64,000 nucleotides of DNA from Streptomyces sp. NBC_01463 (GCA_036227345.1 CP109468.1:6882001-6946000); one strand, 5' to 3'. Shown: positions 49,297-58,755, numbered from the stretch's first letter. Numbers and translations are program-made. Notes: a model not told the origin generated them from the sequence alone.

Positions 49297-51021
49297 TCAC
49301 GGGGCCGGCCGCGGAGCGGGCGCGGCGGTGGCGGACTGCCAGCGGTAGCCGCGCGGGGTGACCATGCGGCCCGCGATCTCACGGGTGGCCGTGTTGCCCA
49401 CGGTGACGACGGTCATCATGTCGACCACCGCCGGGTCCAGCGCAGCCAACGACGTGACCAGGCTGCTCTCGTCGGGCCGCGAGGCATTGCGTACGACTCC
49501 GACCGGGGTCGCCGGGTCGCGGTGTCCGGCCAGGATCGACAGCGCCTTCGGGAGCTGCCAGTCACGGCCCCGGCTGCGCGGGTTGTAGAACGTCACGATG
49601 ATGTCGGCCTCGGCGGCGGCCCTGACCCGGCGCTCGATGACCTCCCACGGCGTGTGCAGGTCGGACAGGCTGATCGAGACGTGGTCGTGGCCCAGCGGGG
49701 CGCCCAGGATCGCGGCGGCCGCCAGCGCGGCCGTCACCCCCGGCACACCCACCACGTCGATGTCGGCGCCCGCCTCGGCGAGCGCGGGCGATGCCATCGC
49801 GTACACCCCCGCGTCACCACTGCCGATCAGCGCCACCGCATGCCCCTTGCGGGCCTCGGTGACCGCCGTGCGGGCCCGCTCCTCCTCGGCGCCGAGCCCC
49901 GACTCCAGGACCGTGGTGCCGGGCCGCAGCAGGTCCCTGATCTGGTCGACGTACTGATCGAGCCCGACCAGCACCGACGCCCGCCGCAGCTCCTCCCGGG
50001 CGCGCGGCGTCAGCAGATCGCGGGCACCGGGCCCGAGCCCGACGACGGCGAGCCGGCCGCGCGGGGCCCTGCGCACCACCGCGCAGGTGGCCATCGCCGC
50101 CCGCCCCTCCGGCCGCGACTTCCGCTTCGGCACCAGCAGTTCACCGCCGCCGGCGAGCGCGGCGGCCTCCGCGACCGAGGGCGTGCCGACGGCGGCGAGC
50201 GGCGCTTCGGACGGATGCGGCACCTCGATCCGGGCCAGCTCGTCGGCCGGGTACGTCCGCAGCGGCACCCCGAGACCGGCGGCGGCGGCCACGATCCCGG
50301 GCTCCCCGGCCTTCGCGTCCACGGTCACCAGCTCCGCGACGCTCAACGGCGAGAGCCCGGCGTCCTCCAGCGCCTCCCGGACCAGCCCGAGCACCTCGTC
50401 GGCGGGCGCGTCCTTGGAAGCCCCGACCCCGACGGCGAGCGAGGCCGGCCGCAACACGGCCTCCCGCGAACCGAGTCCGACGACGCGGTCGGTGATGTGC
50501 AGCACCGCGGACCCGGCGGCGCCGGGGCTCACGTTCGGCGGCAGAGCGGGCAACGGCCGCACCACGTCGGCCCGCAGCGTCACCGGAGCACCGTCGAGCA
50601 TCGCCCGCGACACCCCCGCGACATCCCCCTCCACGGGGAGCCCCAGCGTGTCCAGACCGGGCACGCCCACCGCGTCCGTCGCCGTCGTCACCACCGGCGC
50701 CGCGCCCAGCACCTCGCCGACCGCGACCGCCAGGACGTTCGCCCCGCCGCCGTGCCCGCCGAGCAGCGCCACCGCATGGCGCCCCGCCTCGTCGACACAG
50801 ACGACGCCCGGGTCCGCCGCCTTGTCCACGAGCAGCGGTGCCACCAGCCGCACCACGGCCCCCGTCGCGAGGAAGCACACCAGCTGCTCGCACTCGGCGA
50901 ACGCGCGCCGCACGGCCTCGCCCACCGGACCGTCGTAGACCACGGCACGGCCGGGCCAGGCCGAGGCCAGCCGGTCACGGGCGACGGCACCCGCCGCCGT
51001 CGCGGAGATCAGGCCGATCAC
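49297..51021 (-). CDS. cobJ: CbiG-CobJ fusion: cobalt-precorrin-5A hydrolase plus precorrin-3B C17-methyltransferase
   Basis: The 574-residue protein has CbiG N-terminal (1-130; LVCFLATGAVVRLVAPLL), linker and C-terminal (210-320; VGVGASKDAPADEVL) domains, then a full CobJ/CbiH methyltransferase (from LAVVGLGPGARDLLTPRA, with the SAM motif ALIGSGDAGVYAM and VTFYNPRSRGRDWQL). CobJ contracts and methylates the macrocycle at C17; CbiG opens the delta-lactone. GTG 51021 overlaps the cobL stop by 4 bp. The fusion is common in actinobacteria. Confidence 0.93.
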   Translation of the reverse strand: MIGLISATAAGAVARDRLASAWPGRAVVYDGPVGEAVRRAFAECEQLVCFLATGAVVRLVAPLLVDKAADPGVVCVDEAGRHAVALLGGHGGGANVLAVAVGEVLGAAPVVTTATDAVGVPGLDTLGLPVEGDVAGVSRAMLDGAPVTLRADVVRPLPALPPNVSPGAAGSAVLHITDRVVGLGSREAVLRPASLAVGVGASKDAPADEVLGLVREALEDAGLSPLSVAELVTVDAKAGEPGIVAAAAGLGVPLRTYPADELARIEVPHPSEAPLAAVGTPSVAEAAALAGGGELLVPKRKSRPEGRAAMATCAVVRRAPRGRLAVVGLGPGARDLLTPRAREELRRASVLVGLDQYVDQIRDLLRPGTTVLESGLGAEEERARTAVTEARKGHAVALIGSGDAGVYAMASPALAEAGADIDVVGVPGVTAALAAAAILGAPLGHDHVSISLSDLHTPWEVIERRVRAAAEADIIVTFYNPRSRGRDWQLPKALSILAGHRDPATPVGVVRNASRPDESSLVTSLAALDPAVVDMMTVVTVGNTATREIAGRMVTPRGYRWQSATAAPAPRPAP

Positions 51022-52274
51022 TGGATTGCTCCTTCACTTGCACCGGCCGCGGAGCGGACGCCCCACAGCAGAAAGACCGGATTGGCCGCCGCGAGCCGGG
51101 TCACGTCACCGGGCAGCGGCGCCAGCCGCGACGACTGCAGCAGCACACCCTCGGGCACGAACCCGGCACCGGCCAGCGCCGACCGCACCGGCCCGACCCG
51201 GTCCAGGGCCGCCACCGCGACCACCACGGCCCGCCGCGCCCGCCGGGCGCACGCCGTCACGATCGCGGGCAGGTCGTGCCCGCCGCCCCCGACGAACACC
51301 GCGTCGGGGTCCGCCAGATCGGACAGCACTATCGGCGCGGCCCCGTGCACCGCCCGTACGTACACACCGTGCGCGGCGGCGTTCGCGCGGATCCGCTCGA
51401 CCCCGTCCGCCGTCTTCTCGACGGCCACGGCGGCAGCGCCGAGCCGCGCGCACTCCACCGCCACCGATCCCGAACCGGCACCGATGTCCCACACCAGATC
51501 TCCCGTACGCGGCCCGAGCCGGGCCAGCGCCAGCGCCCGCACCTCGAACTTGGTGATCATCGAGTCGCGGTGCTCGAACTCCGCCTCGTCCAGCGCCCAC
51601 CCGGCCGGACCGGCGGCCGGACCGCCCACCGTCCGCACCGGCGACAGGGCCCTCGACTCGTCCAGGCACAGCACCACGCTCACCGGGTCAGGCCACTCCC
51701 GGTCCGCCGCCTCCCGCAGCGTCAGCCGCTCGACGCGCTCGCGCTCCGGATCCCCGAGCGCCGTCGCGACGACCAGGGTCCGCTCCCCGCTCCGGTACAG
51801 CAGCCCCGCCGCCAGCTCCGCGGGCCCGGCACCGGGACCGGTCAGCACCGCGACCTTGGGGTGCGCGAAGCACACGTTCACCGCGGTGCGCGGATCACGC
51901 CCGTGCGCGCTGACGACGACCGCGTCGTCCCACGGCAGTCCCAGCCGGGCGAACGCCACCGCGATCGACGGCGCACCCGGACGCACATCGAGCGCCGCCG
52001 GACCGAACCGCTCGGCCAGCGCCCGCACGATCCCGAAGAACCCCGGATCGCCGGAGGCCAGCACGACCACCCGCGCCCCGTCATCGGCGAGGTGCTTCCC
52101 GATCCGGTCGAGCGCGGGGGCCAGCGGCCCCAGCACCAGCCGCCCGGCGCCCGCGGGCAGCGCGGCGCCGTCCAGATGGCGCCGGGCCCCGACCACCAGC
52201 GTGGCCCCGGCCAGCTCCCGCACGGCGTCGGGGCAGAGCGGCGCCCCCGTCCCCGTACCGAAGACCCGGATCAC
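51018..52274 (-). CDS. cobL: Precorrin-6Y C5,15-methyltransferase, CbiE-CbiT fusion
   Basis: The 418-residue protein joins a CbiE-type tetrapyrrole methylase (1-200; VVVLASGDPGFFGIVRAL) to a CbiT-type Rossmann methyltransferase and decarboxylase (220-418; SAM motif DLVWDIGAGSGSVAVECA). It methylates C5 and C15 and decarboxylates the C12 acetate. GTG 52274 overlaps cobM by 4 bp and its stop overlaps cobJ by 4 bp, so the three are tightly coupled. Confidence 0.94.
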   Translation of the reverse strand: MIRVFGTGTGAPLCPDAVRELAGATLVVGARRHLDGAALPAGAGRLVLGPLAPALDRIGKHLADDGARVVVLASGDPGFFGIVRALAERFGPAALDVRPGAPSIAVAFARLGLPWDDAVVVSAHGRDPRTAVNVCFAHPKVAVLTGPGAGPAELAAGLLYRSGERTLVVATALGDPERERVERLTLREAADREWPDPVSVVLCLDESRALSPVRTVGGPAAGPAGWALDEAEFEHRDSMITKFEVRALALARLGPRTGDLVWDIGAGSGSVAVECARLGAAAVAVEKTADGVERIRANAAAHGVYVRAVHGAAPIVLSDLADPDAVFVGGGGHDLPAIVTACARRARRAVVVAVAALDRVGPVRSALAGAGFVPEGVLLQSSRLAPLPGDVTRLAAANPVFLLWGVRSAAGASEGAIQ

Positions 52275-53119
52275 GAGCCGGACCGCTGGGCGCGCAACTC
52301 GGCCCGGGCCGCCTTGTCCGCCTTGCGGTACCCGTGGAAGTGGCCCGGGTGGTAGAGGTGCGAACGGGTCCCCGACGCCGACAGGGCCGGGCCGACCAGG
52401 AAGAGCGTGTGCTTCCAGAGCTTGTGCTCCTTGACCGTGGCCTCCAGCGTCTCGATCGTGCAGTGCAGGATCAGCTCCTCCGGCCAGGTCGCCTGGTACG
52501 CGATCACGACCGGCGTGGACGTCGGGTAACCGCCCTCCAGCAGCTCCTGCGTCAGCTGACCCGACCGGGCCGCCGACAGGAACAGCGCCATCGTCGTGCC
52601 GTGCCGGGCGAACTCCCGCACCTCCTCACCGGGCGGCATCGGCGTCTTGCCGCCGCCGAGCCGGGTCAGGATCACCGACTGCGCCACCTCCGGGATCGTC
52701 AGCTCGCGCTGCGCGATGGCCGCGACCGCCGAGAACGACGACACCCCGGGCACGATCTCGACCGCGACCCCCAGCTCGCCGCACCGGTCGACCTGCTCCT
52801 GGGTGCCGCCCCACAGCGCCGGGTCACCGGAGTGGATGCGCGCCACCTTCAGCCCCTCGTCGCCCGCCCGCCGGTAGACGGCGACGACCTCTTCGAGGGA
52901 CATCTGCGCCGAGTCGAGGATCTCCGCACCCTCCCGGGCGTGTTCGAGGACCTCCTCCTGCACGAGGCTGGCCGCCCAGATGACGATGTCGGCGTCCGCG
53001 ATGGCCCGCGCCGCCCGGAAGGTCAGCAGATCGGCGGCGCCGGGTCCGGCACCGACGAACGTCACGGTGCCGCGGGTGGGCGCGGCGACTGCGCCGGCTG
53101 CGTCGACTGCTTCGGACAT
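52271..53119 (-). CDS. cobM: Precorrin-4 C11-methyltransferase
   Basis: The 282-residue tetrapyrrole methylase has VTFVGAGPGAADLLTFRA at the N-terminus, the SAM loop ARIHSGDPALWGGTQEQ, and VSSFSAVAAIAQRELTIP with ILTRLGGG, the pattern specific for CobM/CbiF. It methylates C11. ATG 53119 follows AAAGGA by 8 bp. It starts a five-gene block and is divergent from the ZIP transporter, with 77 bp between starts. Confidence 0.94.
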   Translation of the reverse strand: MSEAVDAAGAVAAPTRGTVTFVGAGPGAADLLTFRAARAIADADIVIWAASLVQEEVLEHAREGAEILDSAQMSLEEVVAVYRRAGDEGLKVARIHSGDPALWGGTQEQVDRCGELGVAVEIVPGVSSFSAVAAIAQRELTIPEVAQSVILTRLGGGKTPMPPGEEVREFARHGTTMALFLSAARSGQLTQELLEGGYPTSTPVVIAYQATWPEELILHCTIETLEATVKEHKLWKHTLFLVGPALSASGTRSHLYHPGHFHGYRKADKAARAELRAQRSGS

Positions 53120-53196
53120 GGGACGGGTCCTTTCGAGAACGTGGAACGTGGGATTCGGGGATGCGCGCACCGGGGTCAATCGGCTAGCAAGAGCCC

Positions 53197-53919
53197 ATGG
53201 CGGTGTTCGTCGCGCTCGGCGCGTTCCTGATGACCCTGGTCGGCGGCTGGGTCGCCCAGCGCGTCACCGACCGCCGCCACCTGGTGCTCGGATTCGCCGG
53301 CGGACTGATGCTCGGCGTGGTCGGCCTCGACCTGCTGCCGGAGGCCATCGAGGCCGCGGGCGGCCTCGTCCTCGGCGTACCGGCCGCCCTGCTGCTGTTC
53401 GTGGGCGGCTTCCTCGTCGCGCATCTGGTGGAGCGTCTGCTCGCCGTACGCCAGGCGGCACACGGCGCGAGCGAGGAGCGCGTGCCGCAGGTCGGCCTGA
53501 CGGCGGCGGCCGCGATGGTCGGCCACAGCCTGATGGACGGCGTGGCGCTCGGCGCCGCCTTCCAGGTCGGCGGCGGCATGGGAGCGGCCGTCGCCCTCGC
53601 CGTCATCACCCACGACTTCGCCGACGGCTTCAACACGTACACGATCACCAGCCTGTACGGGAACGCCCGCCGCAAGGCCCTGACGATGCTGTACGCGGAC
53701 GCGGCGGCGCCCGTCGTCGGCGCGGCGACGACGCTCGTGTTCACCCTTCCGGAGGAACTCCTTGGCTGCTATCTCGGCTTCTTCGGCGGTGCGCTGCTCT
53801 ACCTCGCCGCCGCCGAGATCCTGCCCGAGGCGCACCACGACCACCCGGCCCGCTCCACGCTGTTCTGCACGGTCGCCGGAGTGGGCTTCATCTGGCTGGT
53901 GGTGGGCCTCGCGGACTGA
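53197..53919 (+). CDS. ZIP-family divalent metal transporter
   Basis: The 240-residue protein has seven to eight membrane helices and the ZIP metal motifs HSLMDGVALGAAFQ (helix 4) and HDFADGFNTYT (helix 5), where His and Asp line the pore. It is the only plus-strand gene in the cobalamin cluster, divergent from cobM and convergent with cobI (5-bp gap). ZIP carriers import zinc, iron, manganese or cobalt; the location suggests cobalt supply for CobN, but this is inference. ATG 53197 was taken; its ribosome site is weak. Confidence 0.87.
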   Translation: MAVFVALGAFLMTLVGGWVAQRVTDRRHLVLGFAGGLMLGVVGLDLLPEAIEAAGGLVLGVPAALLLFVGGFLVAHLVERLLAVRQAAHGASEERVPQVGLTAAAAMVGHSLMDGVALGAAFQVGGGMGAAVALAVITHDFADGFNTYTITSLYGNARRKALTMLYADAAAPVVGAATTLVFTLPEELLGCYLGFFGGALLYLAAAEILPEAHHDHPARSTLFCTVAGVGFIWLVVGLAD

Positions 53920-53924
53920 CCGCC

Positions 53925-54653
53925 TCACAGCTTCCCGCCCCGCCCGCCGTCGCGCGGCGCGGGCGCGATCAGCGTGGAGAGATACGGCAACGGGCCGTCG
54001 GCCAGCTCCGCCGCCGGCCGGATCGACTCCTCCGGCAGCCCGAGCGCCGAACCCCACACCGCGTCCTCGGTCCGCCCCGTCTCGCGCAACGCCGTGGCGA
54101 CCTCCTCGGCCAGCCGGCCGAACTTGTACGCGACGACCGTCCCGGGCCCCTCCAGCGCCTCCTTCAGCACGGCCGCCCCCGCCGTCACCGGCACCAGTGT
54201 CAACGGCTCGGTGCCCTCGGTCAGCACCGCACCGCTGCGCGCCGCCAGGTCCTGCATGGCGGTGATCCCCGGCACGGTCACCACGGCCGTCCCCGGCAGC
54301 AGCTCCCCGATGGTGTGCGCGAGATAGGTGAACGTCGAGTACACATTGGGGTCCCCGATGGTCGCGAACGCCACCGAACCGTGCGTACGCAGCAGTTCCG
54401 CGACCCGCGCCCCCGCCGCGTCCCACGCCGCCTCCCGGCGCGCCCGGTCCGTCCGCTCGTTCAGCGCGAACACGACCCGCACGACCTTCTCGGCCCCGAC
54501 GTAGTGCAGCACGGTCGCCTCGGCCCGCCCCCGCTCACCGGTGTCCATCACCGGCACCACGACGACGGCGGCATCCCGCAGCGCGTTGACGCCCTTGACG
54601 GTCACCAGCTCCGGATCACCGGGCCCGACCCCGACCCCGACCAGTGTGTTCAT
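53925..54653 (-). CDS. cobI: Precorrin-2 C20-methyltransferase
   Basis: The 242-residue protein has the tetrapyrrole methylase features LVGVGVGPGDPELVTVKGV, VAFATIGDPNVYSTFTYL and VTVPGITAMQDLAARSG typical of CobI/CbiL. It adds the C20 methyl. ATG 54653 overlaps the cobB stop (ATGA), so it is translated with the upstream corrin genes. Longer in-frame extension upstream lies inside cobB and is rejected. Confidence 0.94.
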   Translation of the reverse strand: MNTLVGVGVGPGDPELVTVKGVNALRDAAVVVVPVMDTGERGRAEATVLHYVGAEKVVRVVFALNERTDRARREAAWDAAGARVAELLRTHGSVAFATIGDPNVYSTFTYLAHTIGELLPGTAVVTVPGITAMQDLAARSGAVLTEGTEPLTLVPVTAGAAVLKEALEGPGTVVAYKFGRLAEEVATALRETGRTEDAVWGSALGLPEESIRPAAELADGPLPYLSTLIAPAPRDGGRGGKL

Positions 54654-56107
54654 CCCTTGCACCTCTCCACGAATCGGCGGGCCGCACCGGGCGCCGAAGC
54701 CCAATGAACATGCAGATAACTCGCGTGCACGCCCTGCTGCACGAACCCCTCGACCCGCCGCTCCGGCTGGTGCACGCCCCAGGCAGGCGCGTCCCCCGCC
54801 CCGGGCTCCAGCACGGTGCGGTGGAACTCGTGCCCACGCATCCGGGTCCCGGCCACGGCCAGCACACTGTCCGAGAGCGCCACGGCGTCCCGGTACCCGA
54901 GCGTCAGCCGCTCGGACATCCGCGCCTCGGCGTCCAGCACCCCGCACATCGGCAGCCCGTCGAGCGACCGGGCCAGATACAGCAGCCCCGCACACTCGGC
55001 GGCGACCGGCGCCCCGGAGGCCACCAGCTCCGCGACGGCCTTGCGCAACGGCTCGTTGGCCGACAGCTCCGGCGCGTACACCTCGGGAAAACCACCCCCG
55101 ACGACGAGCCCCGCCGTCCCCTCGGGCAGTGCCTCGTCACGCAACGGATCGAACGGCACGACGGTGGCCCCGGCGGCGGCGAGCAGCTCACTGTGCTCGG
55201 CGTAGGAGAAGGTGAAGGCAGGCCCGGAAGCGACGGCGACCTTCCGCCCCTCCGGCGTACTTTCCAGCCCTTCTGCCCCACCCAGCCCCTCCGGCGTTTG
55301 AGGAGCGGGGTCCGGGACGGAGCCCCGGTTGCGGGAACGGGCGGGGAGGGGAACAGGCCCGCCGCAGGCGCCCACAGCCTCAGCCGCGCTCCACGCACCC
55401 GCACCCGGCACGGGAGGCGCGGACCGGGCCAAGGCAAGCAACGCCTCCAGGTCACACCCCGCCCGCACCCGATCCCCCATCGCCGCGACAGCGGCCACCG
55501 CGTCGCTCCGCCGCTCGGCCACGGGCACCAGCCCCAGATGCCGCGACGGCACCGCCACCTGCCCGGCCCGCCGCAACACCCCCAGCACCGGCACCCCGGA
55601 CTCGTCCAGGGCCTCCCGCAGCAACGCCTCGTGCCGGTCGGAGCCCACCTTGTTCAGGATCACGCCGCCGATCCGCACCTGCGTGTCCCACGAGGCGAAT
55701 CCGTGCACCAGCGCCGCCACGGACCGCGACTGCGACGACGCGTCCACGACGAGCACCACAGGCGCCCGCAACAACGTCGCGACCTGCGCCGTGGAGGCGA
55801 GCTCCCCGTGCCCGGACGCCCCGTCGTACAGCCCCATCACGCCCTCGACGACCGCCAGGTCACACCCCTGCGCACCGTGCGCGAACAGCGGGGCGATCAG
55901 CTCCGGCCCGCACATGTACGCGTCGAGATTGCGCCCCGGCCGCCCGGTGGCGAGGGCGTGGTAACCCGGATCGATGTAGTCGGGCCCCACCTTGTGCCCG
56001 GACACGGCGAGCCCCCGCCCGGCGAAGGCGGCCATCAGACCCGTCGCGACGGTGGTCTTGCCGCTGCCGGACGCCGGCGCGGCGATGACCAGGCGCGGAA
56101 CACTCAC
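54650..56107 (-). CDS. cobB: Cobyrinate (hydrogenobyrinate) a,c-diamide synthase
   Basis: The 485-residue protein has the N-terminal synthetase with P-loop APASGSGKTTVATG and Walker B-like VVEGVMGLYDGASG, and a C-terminal glutamine amidotransferase with nucleophile Cys in VAAECAGLLYLA. It amidates the a and c side chains with ATP and glutamine. Between the domains, residues about 245-276 (LPARSRNRGSVPDPAPQTPE) are not protein-like and come from an inserted copy of an intergenic repeat that stayed in frame. GTG 56107 overlaps the cobO stop by 4 bp; GTG 56110 is an alternative. Confidence 0.93.
   Translation of the reverse strand: MSVPRLVIAAPASGSGKTTVATGLMAAFAGRGLAVSGHKVGPDYIDPGYHALATGRPGRNLDAYMCGPELIAPLFAHGAQGCDLAVVEGVMGLYDGASGHGELASTAQVATLLRAPVVLVVDASSQSRSVAALVHGFASWDTQVRIGGVILNKVGSDRHEALLREALDESGVPVLGVLRRAGQVAVPSRHLGLVPVAERRSDAVAAVAAMGDRVRAGCDLEALLALARSAPPVPGAGAWSAAEAVGACGGPVPLPARSRNRGSVPDPAPQTPEGLGGAEGLESTPEGRKVAVASGPAFTFSYAEHSELLAAAGATVVPFDPLRDEALPEGTAGLVVGGGFPEVYAPELSANEPLRKAVAELVASGAPVAAECAGLLYLARSLDGLPMCGVLDAEARMSERLTLGYRDAVALSDSVLAVAGTRMRGHEFHRTVLEPGAGDAPAWGVHQPERRVEGFVQQGVHASYLHVHWASAPGAARRFVERCKG
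55282..55373 (+). repeat. Dispersed GC-rich repeat, copy A (inside cobB)
   Basis: This 92-bp element begins CCAGCCCCTCCGGCGTTTGA and ends near CCGCCGCAGGCGCC. It is highly similar, with small indels, to copy B at 58756-58850 in the same orientation. The flank 55262-55281 looks like a degraded further copy of the same start (TTCCAGCCC). Such elements are, from memory, abundant between Streptomyces genes; here it is read in frame in the CobB interdomain linker. Confidence 0.85.
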
Positions 56108-56703
56108 CACTCGATGCCCCTCTGGCCCTTCTGCCCGGCGTCCATCGGGTGCTTGACCTTCGACATGTCGGTCACCAGATCGGCGGCGTCCACCAGCGCG
56201 GCGGGCGCGTTGCGCCCGGTGATCACCACGTGCTGGTTGCCCGGCCGCCGGCGCAGCACCTCGACGACCTCATCGGTGTCGACCCACCCCCAGTGCATCG
56301 GGTAGGCGAACTCGTCGAGCACGTACAGCCGGTACGTCTCCGCCGCCAGGTCGCGCTTGACCTGCTCCCAGCCCTCCCGCGCCGCCGCCTCGTTGTCGAG
56401 CTGCTGATCGCGCTGGACCCAGGACCAGCCCTCGCCCATCTTGTGCCAGGCGACGGACCCGCCCTCGCCGCTCGCGCCGAGGACCTTCAGCGCGTTCTCC
56501 TCGCCGACCTTCCACTTCGCCGACTTCACGAACTGGAAGACCCCGATCGGCCACCCCTGATTCCAGGCCCGCAGCGCGAGCCCGAAGGCGGCCGTCGACT
56601 TGCCCTTGCCGATGCCGGTGTGCACCACCAGCAGCGGCCGGTTGCGGCGCTGCCGGGTGGTCAGCCCGTCGTCCGGCACGCTGACCGGCTGTCCCTGCGG
56701 CAT
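56104..56703 (-). CDS. cobO: Cob(I)yrinic acid a,c-diamide adenosyltransferase
   Basis: The 199-residue CobA/CobO/BtuR-type protein has the P-loop VHTGIGKGKSTAAFGLALRA, VFQFVKSAKWKVGEENAL and VLDEFAYPMHWGWVD. It transfers adenosyl from ATP to the cobalt of cob(I)yrinate diamide. Its ATG shares the A of the preceding TAA (TAATG), so it is coupled to the chelatase subunit. Confidence 0.95.
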   Translation of the reverse strand: MPQGQPVSVPDDGLTTRQRRNRPLLVVHTGIGKGKSTAAFGLALRAWNQGWPIGVFQFVKSAKWKVGEENALKVLGASGEGGSVAWHKMGEGWSWVQRDQQLDNEAAAREGWEQVKRDLAAETYRLYVLDEFAYPMHWGWVDTDEVVEVLRRRPGNQHVVITGRNAPAALVDAADLVTDMSKVKHPMDAGQKGQRGIEW

Positions 56704-58733
56704 TACGCGGCCCTCCTGCTGTAGCCCTGAACGTCCTTGACCAGCCCGGCGATCGAGTCGGCGCGCAGCTCGTCGAGCGTGACGGCGGTGCCGCCCAGCT
56801 CACCCGCGAGACTCGCCGCGAGCCCGAGCCGCACGGGCCCCGACTCGCAGTCCACGACGACGGACGCCGTGCCCTCGGCCTCGTGCAGCCGGGCCGCCCG
56901 CGCGGCCAGCGCCACCGGCTCAGGCCCCCCGGTCGCCCGCCCGTCGGTCACCACGACCAGCAACGGCCGCCGCGAGGGATCGCGCAGCCGCTCCACACGC
57001 AGCACGTCGTGCGCCTTCAACAGCCCGGCGGCCACCGGGGTGCGCCCGCCGGTCGGCAGCATCTCCAGCCGCGCGGCGGCGGCGTCCACGGACGAGGTCG
57101 GCGGCAGCGCCACCTCGGCGTCCTTGCCCCGGAAGGTGATCAGCCCGACCTTGTCGCGCCGCTGGTAGGCGTCCATCAGCAGCGACAGCACCGCACCCTT
57201 CACGGCGGTCATCCGCTGCCGGGCGGCCATCGACCCGGACGCGTCCACGACGAACAGGACGAGGTTCCCCTCGCGCCCTTCCCGCGTCGCCTGCCGCAGA
57301 TCGTCCCGCCGCACCACCAGCCCCCGCCCGGACCGGCCCCGCGCCCGCTGATGCGGGGCGGCGGCCTGCACGGTCGCGGCCAGATGCAGCTTGGTCAGCG
57401 CGCCCTGCGGCCGCCGGGCACCGGTCGTCCGCCCGTGCTCGGTACGCGCCCGGGACCGCCGCCCCGCCGCGCCCTCGCCCAGACCGGGCACGCTCAGCAT
57501 CTTCGTACGGAACGGCTCACCGGCCCGCACGGGCTGCTGCTCGCCGCCGCCGGAGGACTGCCCCCGCGCCGGCTCCTGCTCCTTCTCCCCGCCCTGCTCG
57601 GGCACGGACTGCGCGGGCGTGTCGCCGGCCCCGTCCTCACCCTGCGGCGGCGTGTCGGGCCCGTCACCCTCCGGCGGCCGGCCGCCGCCACCGGGCCCGT
57701 CCGGGTCCGGGTCGTCGTCCTCGCCGCTGTTCTGCTCCAGCGTGTCGTCGAGCTTGTCCTCGTCGAGCCCCGGCGCGTCGAACGGATTGCGCCGGCGCCG
57801 GTGGGGGAGCGCGAGCAGGGCGGCCTGCCGTACGTCCTCGGCCAGCACGTCGTTGCGCCCGGCCCAGGCGGCCAGCGCGGTGGCGGTCCGGGCCATCACG
57901 ATGTCGGCCCGCATCCCGTCGACCTCGAAGGCCGCACAGGTCGCGGCGATCTGCCGCAACGCGCCATCACCCAGCCGGACGTGCGGGAGCAGCGCCCGGG
58001 CGGCCACGATCCGGGCCCGCAACGCGCCTTCCTCGTCGGCCCACCTGGCGGCGAACGCGGCCGGGTCGTCGTCGTACGCGAGCCGGCGCCGCACCACCTC
58101 CACCCGCAGATCGGTCTCACGGGAGGCGGCGACCTCGACGGTCAGCCCGAACCGGTCGAGGAGCTGGGGCCGAAGCTCCCCCTCCTCGGGGTTCATCGTC
58201 CCGACGAGCAGGAAGCGCGCGGCATGCCGTACGGAGACGCCCTCGCGCTCCACGTAGGAGGCACCCATGGCGGCGGCGTCCAGCAGCAGGTCGACCAGAT
58301 GGTCGTGGAGGAGATTGACCTCGTCGACGTACAGGATCCCGCGGTGCGCGTCGGCGAGGAGTCCCGGCTCGAAGGCCTTCACACCCTCGGCGAGAGCCCG
58401 CTCGATGTCGAGCGCCCCGACGAGCCGGTCCTCGGAGGCACCGACGGGCAGCTCCACGGTCCGCGCGGCCCGTGACACGCCGGCACCGGTCTCGTGGGGC
58501 CCGTCGGGACACGCCGGATCGGGTGCCGCCGGAGCACACGAGAACCGGCACCCGGGAACGACGGCCACCTCCGGCATGAGCGCGGCGAGCGCGCGCACGG
58601 CGGTGGACTTGGCGGTCCCCTTCTCGCCACGCACGAGGACACCGCCCACGGCGGGCGACACGGCGTTGAGCAGCAGCCCGAGCCGGAGATCGTCCTGTCC
58701 GACGATGGCGGTGAAGGGATAAGGCGTACTCAC
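56703..58733 (-). CDS. Cobalt (magnesium-type) chelatase ATPase subunit, fused ChlI-ChlD
   Basis: The 676-residue protein combines an AAA+ ChlI/BchI domain (1-330; Walker A VRGEKGTAKSTAVRAL, Walker B GILYVDEVNLLHD, VGTMNPEEGELRPQLLDRFG) with an acidic Pro-rich linker (about 340-440) and a ChlD-like von Willebrand A domain with the MIDAS VVDASGSMAARQR. In actinobacteria this single protein is thought to replace CobS and CobT and to power CobN. GTG 58733 follows AAGGAGG. It ends 1 bp into cobO; the gap to cobN holds a repeat. Confidence 0.92.
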   Translation of the reverse strand: MSTPYPFTAIVGQDDLRLGLLLNAVSPAVGGVLVRGEKGTAKSTAVRALAALMPEVAVVPGCRFSCAPAAPDPACPDGPHETGAGVSRAARTVELPVGASEDRLVGALDIERALAEGVKAFEPGLLADAHRGILYVDEVNLLHDHLVDLLLDAAAMGASYVEREGVSVRHAARFLLVGTMNPEEGELRPQLLDRFGLTVEVAASRETDLRVEVVRRRLAYDDDPAAFAARWADEEGALRARIVAARALLPHVRLGDGALRQIAATCAAFEVDGMRADIVMARTATALAAWAGRNDVLAEDVRQAALLALPHRRRRNPFDAPGLDEDKLDDTLEQNSGEDDDPDPDGPGGGGRPPEGDGPDTPPQGEDGAGDTPAQSVPEQGGEKEQEPARGQSSGGGEQQPVRAGEPFRTKMLSVPGLGEGAAGRRSRARTEHGRTTGARRPQGALTKLHLAATVQAAAPHQRARGRSGRGLVVRRDDLRQATREGREGNLVLFVVDASGSMAARQRMTAVKGAVLSLLMDAYQRRDKVGLITFRGKDAEVALPPTSSVDAAAARLEMLPTGGRTPVAAGLLKAHDVLRVERLRDPSRRPLLVVVTDGRATGGPEPVALAARAARLHEAEGTASVVVDCESGPVRLGLAASLAGELGGTAVTLDELRADSIAGLVKDVQGYSRRAA

Positions 58734-58755
58734 AAGACCTCCTTGGGGGAACATT

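Noticed and set aside
53120-53196. Cobalamin riboswitch before cobM or the ZIP gene
   Set aside because: The 77-bp gap is too short and no B12-box-like core was found; none was seen in other gaps of the cluster. A covariance-model scan would be decisive.
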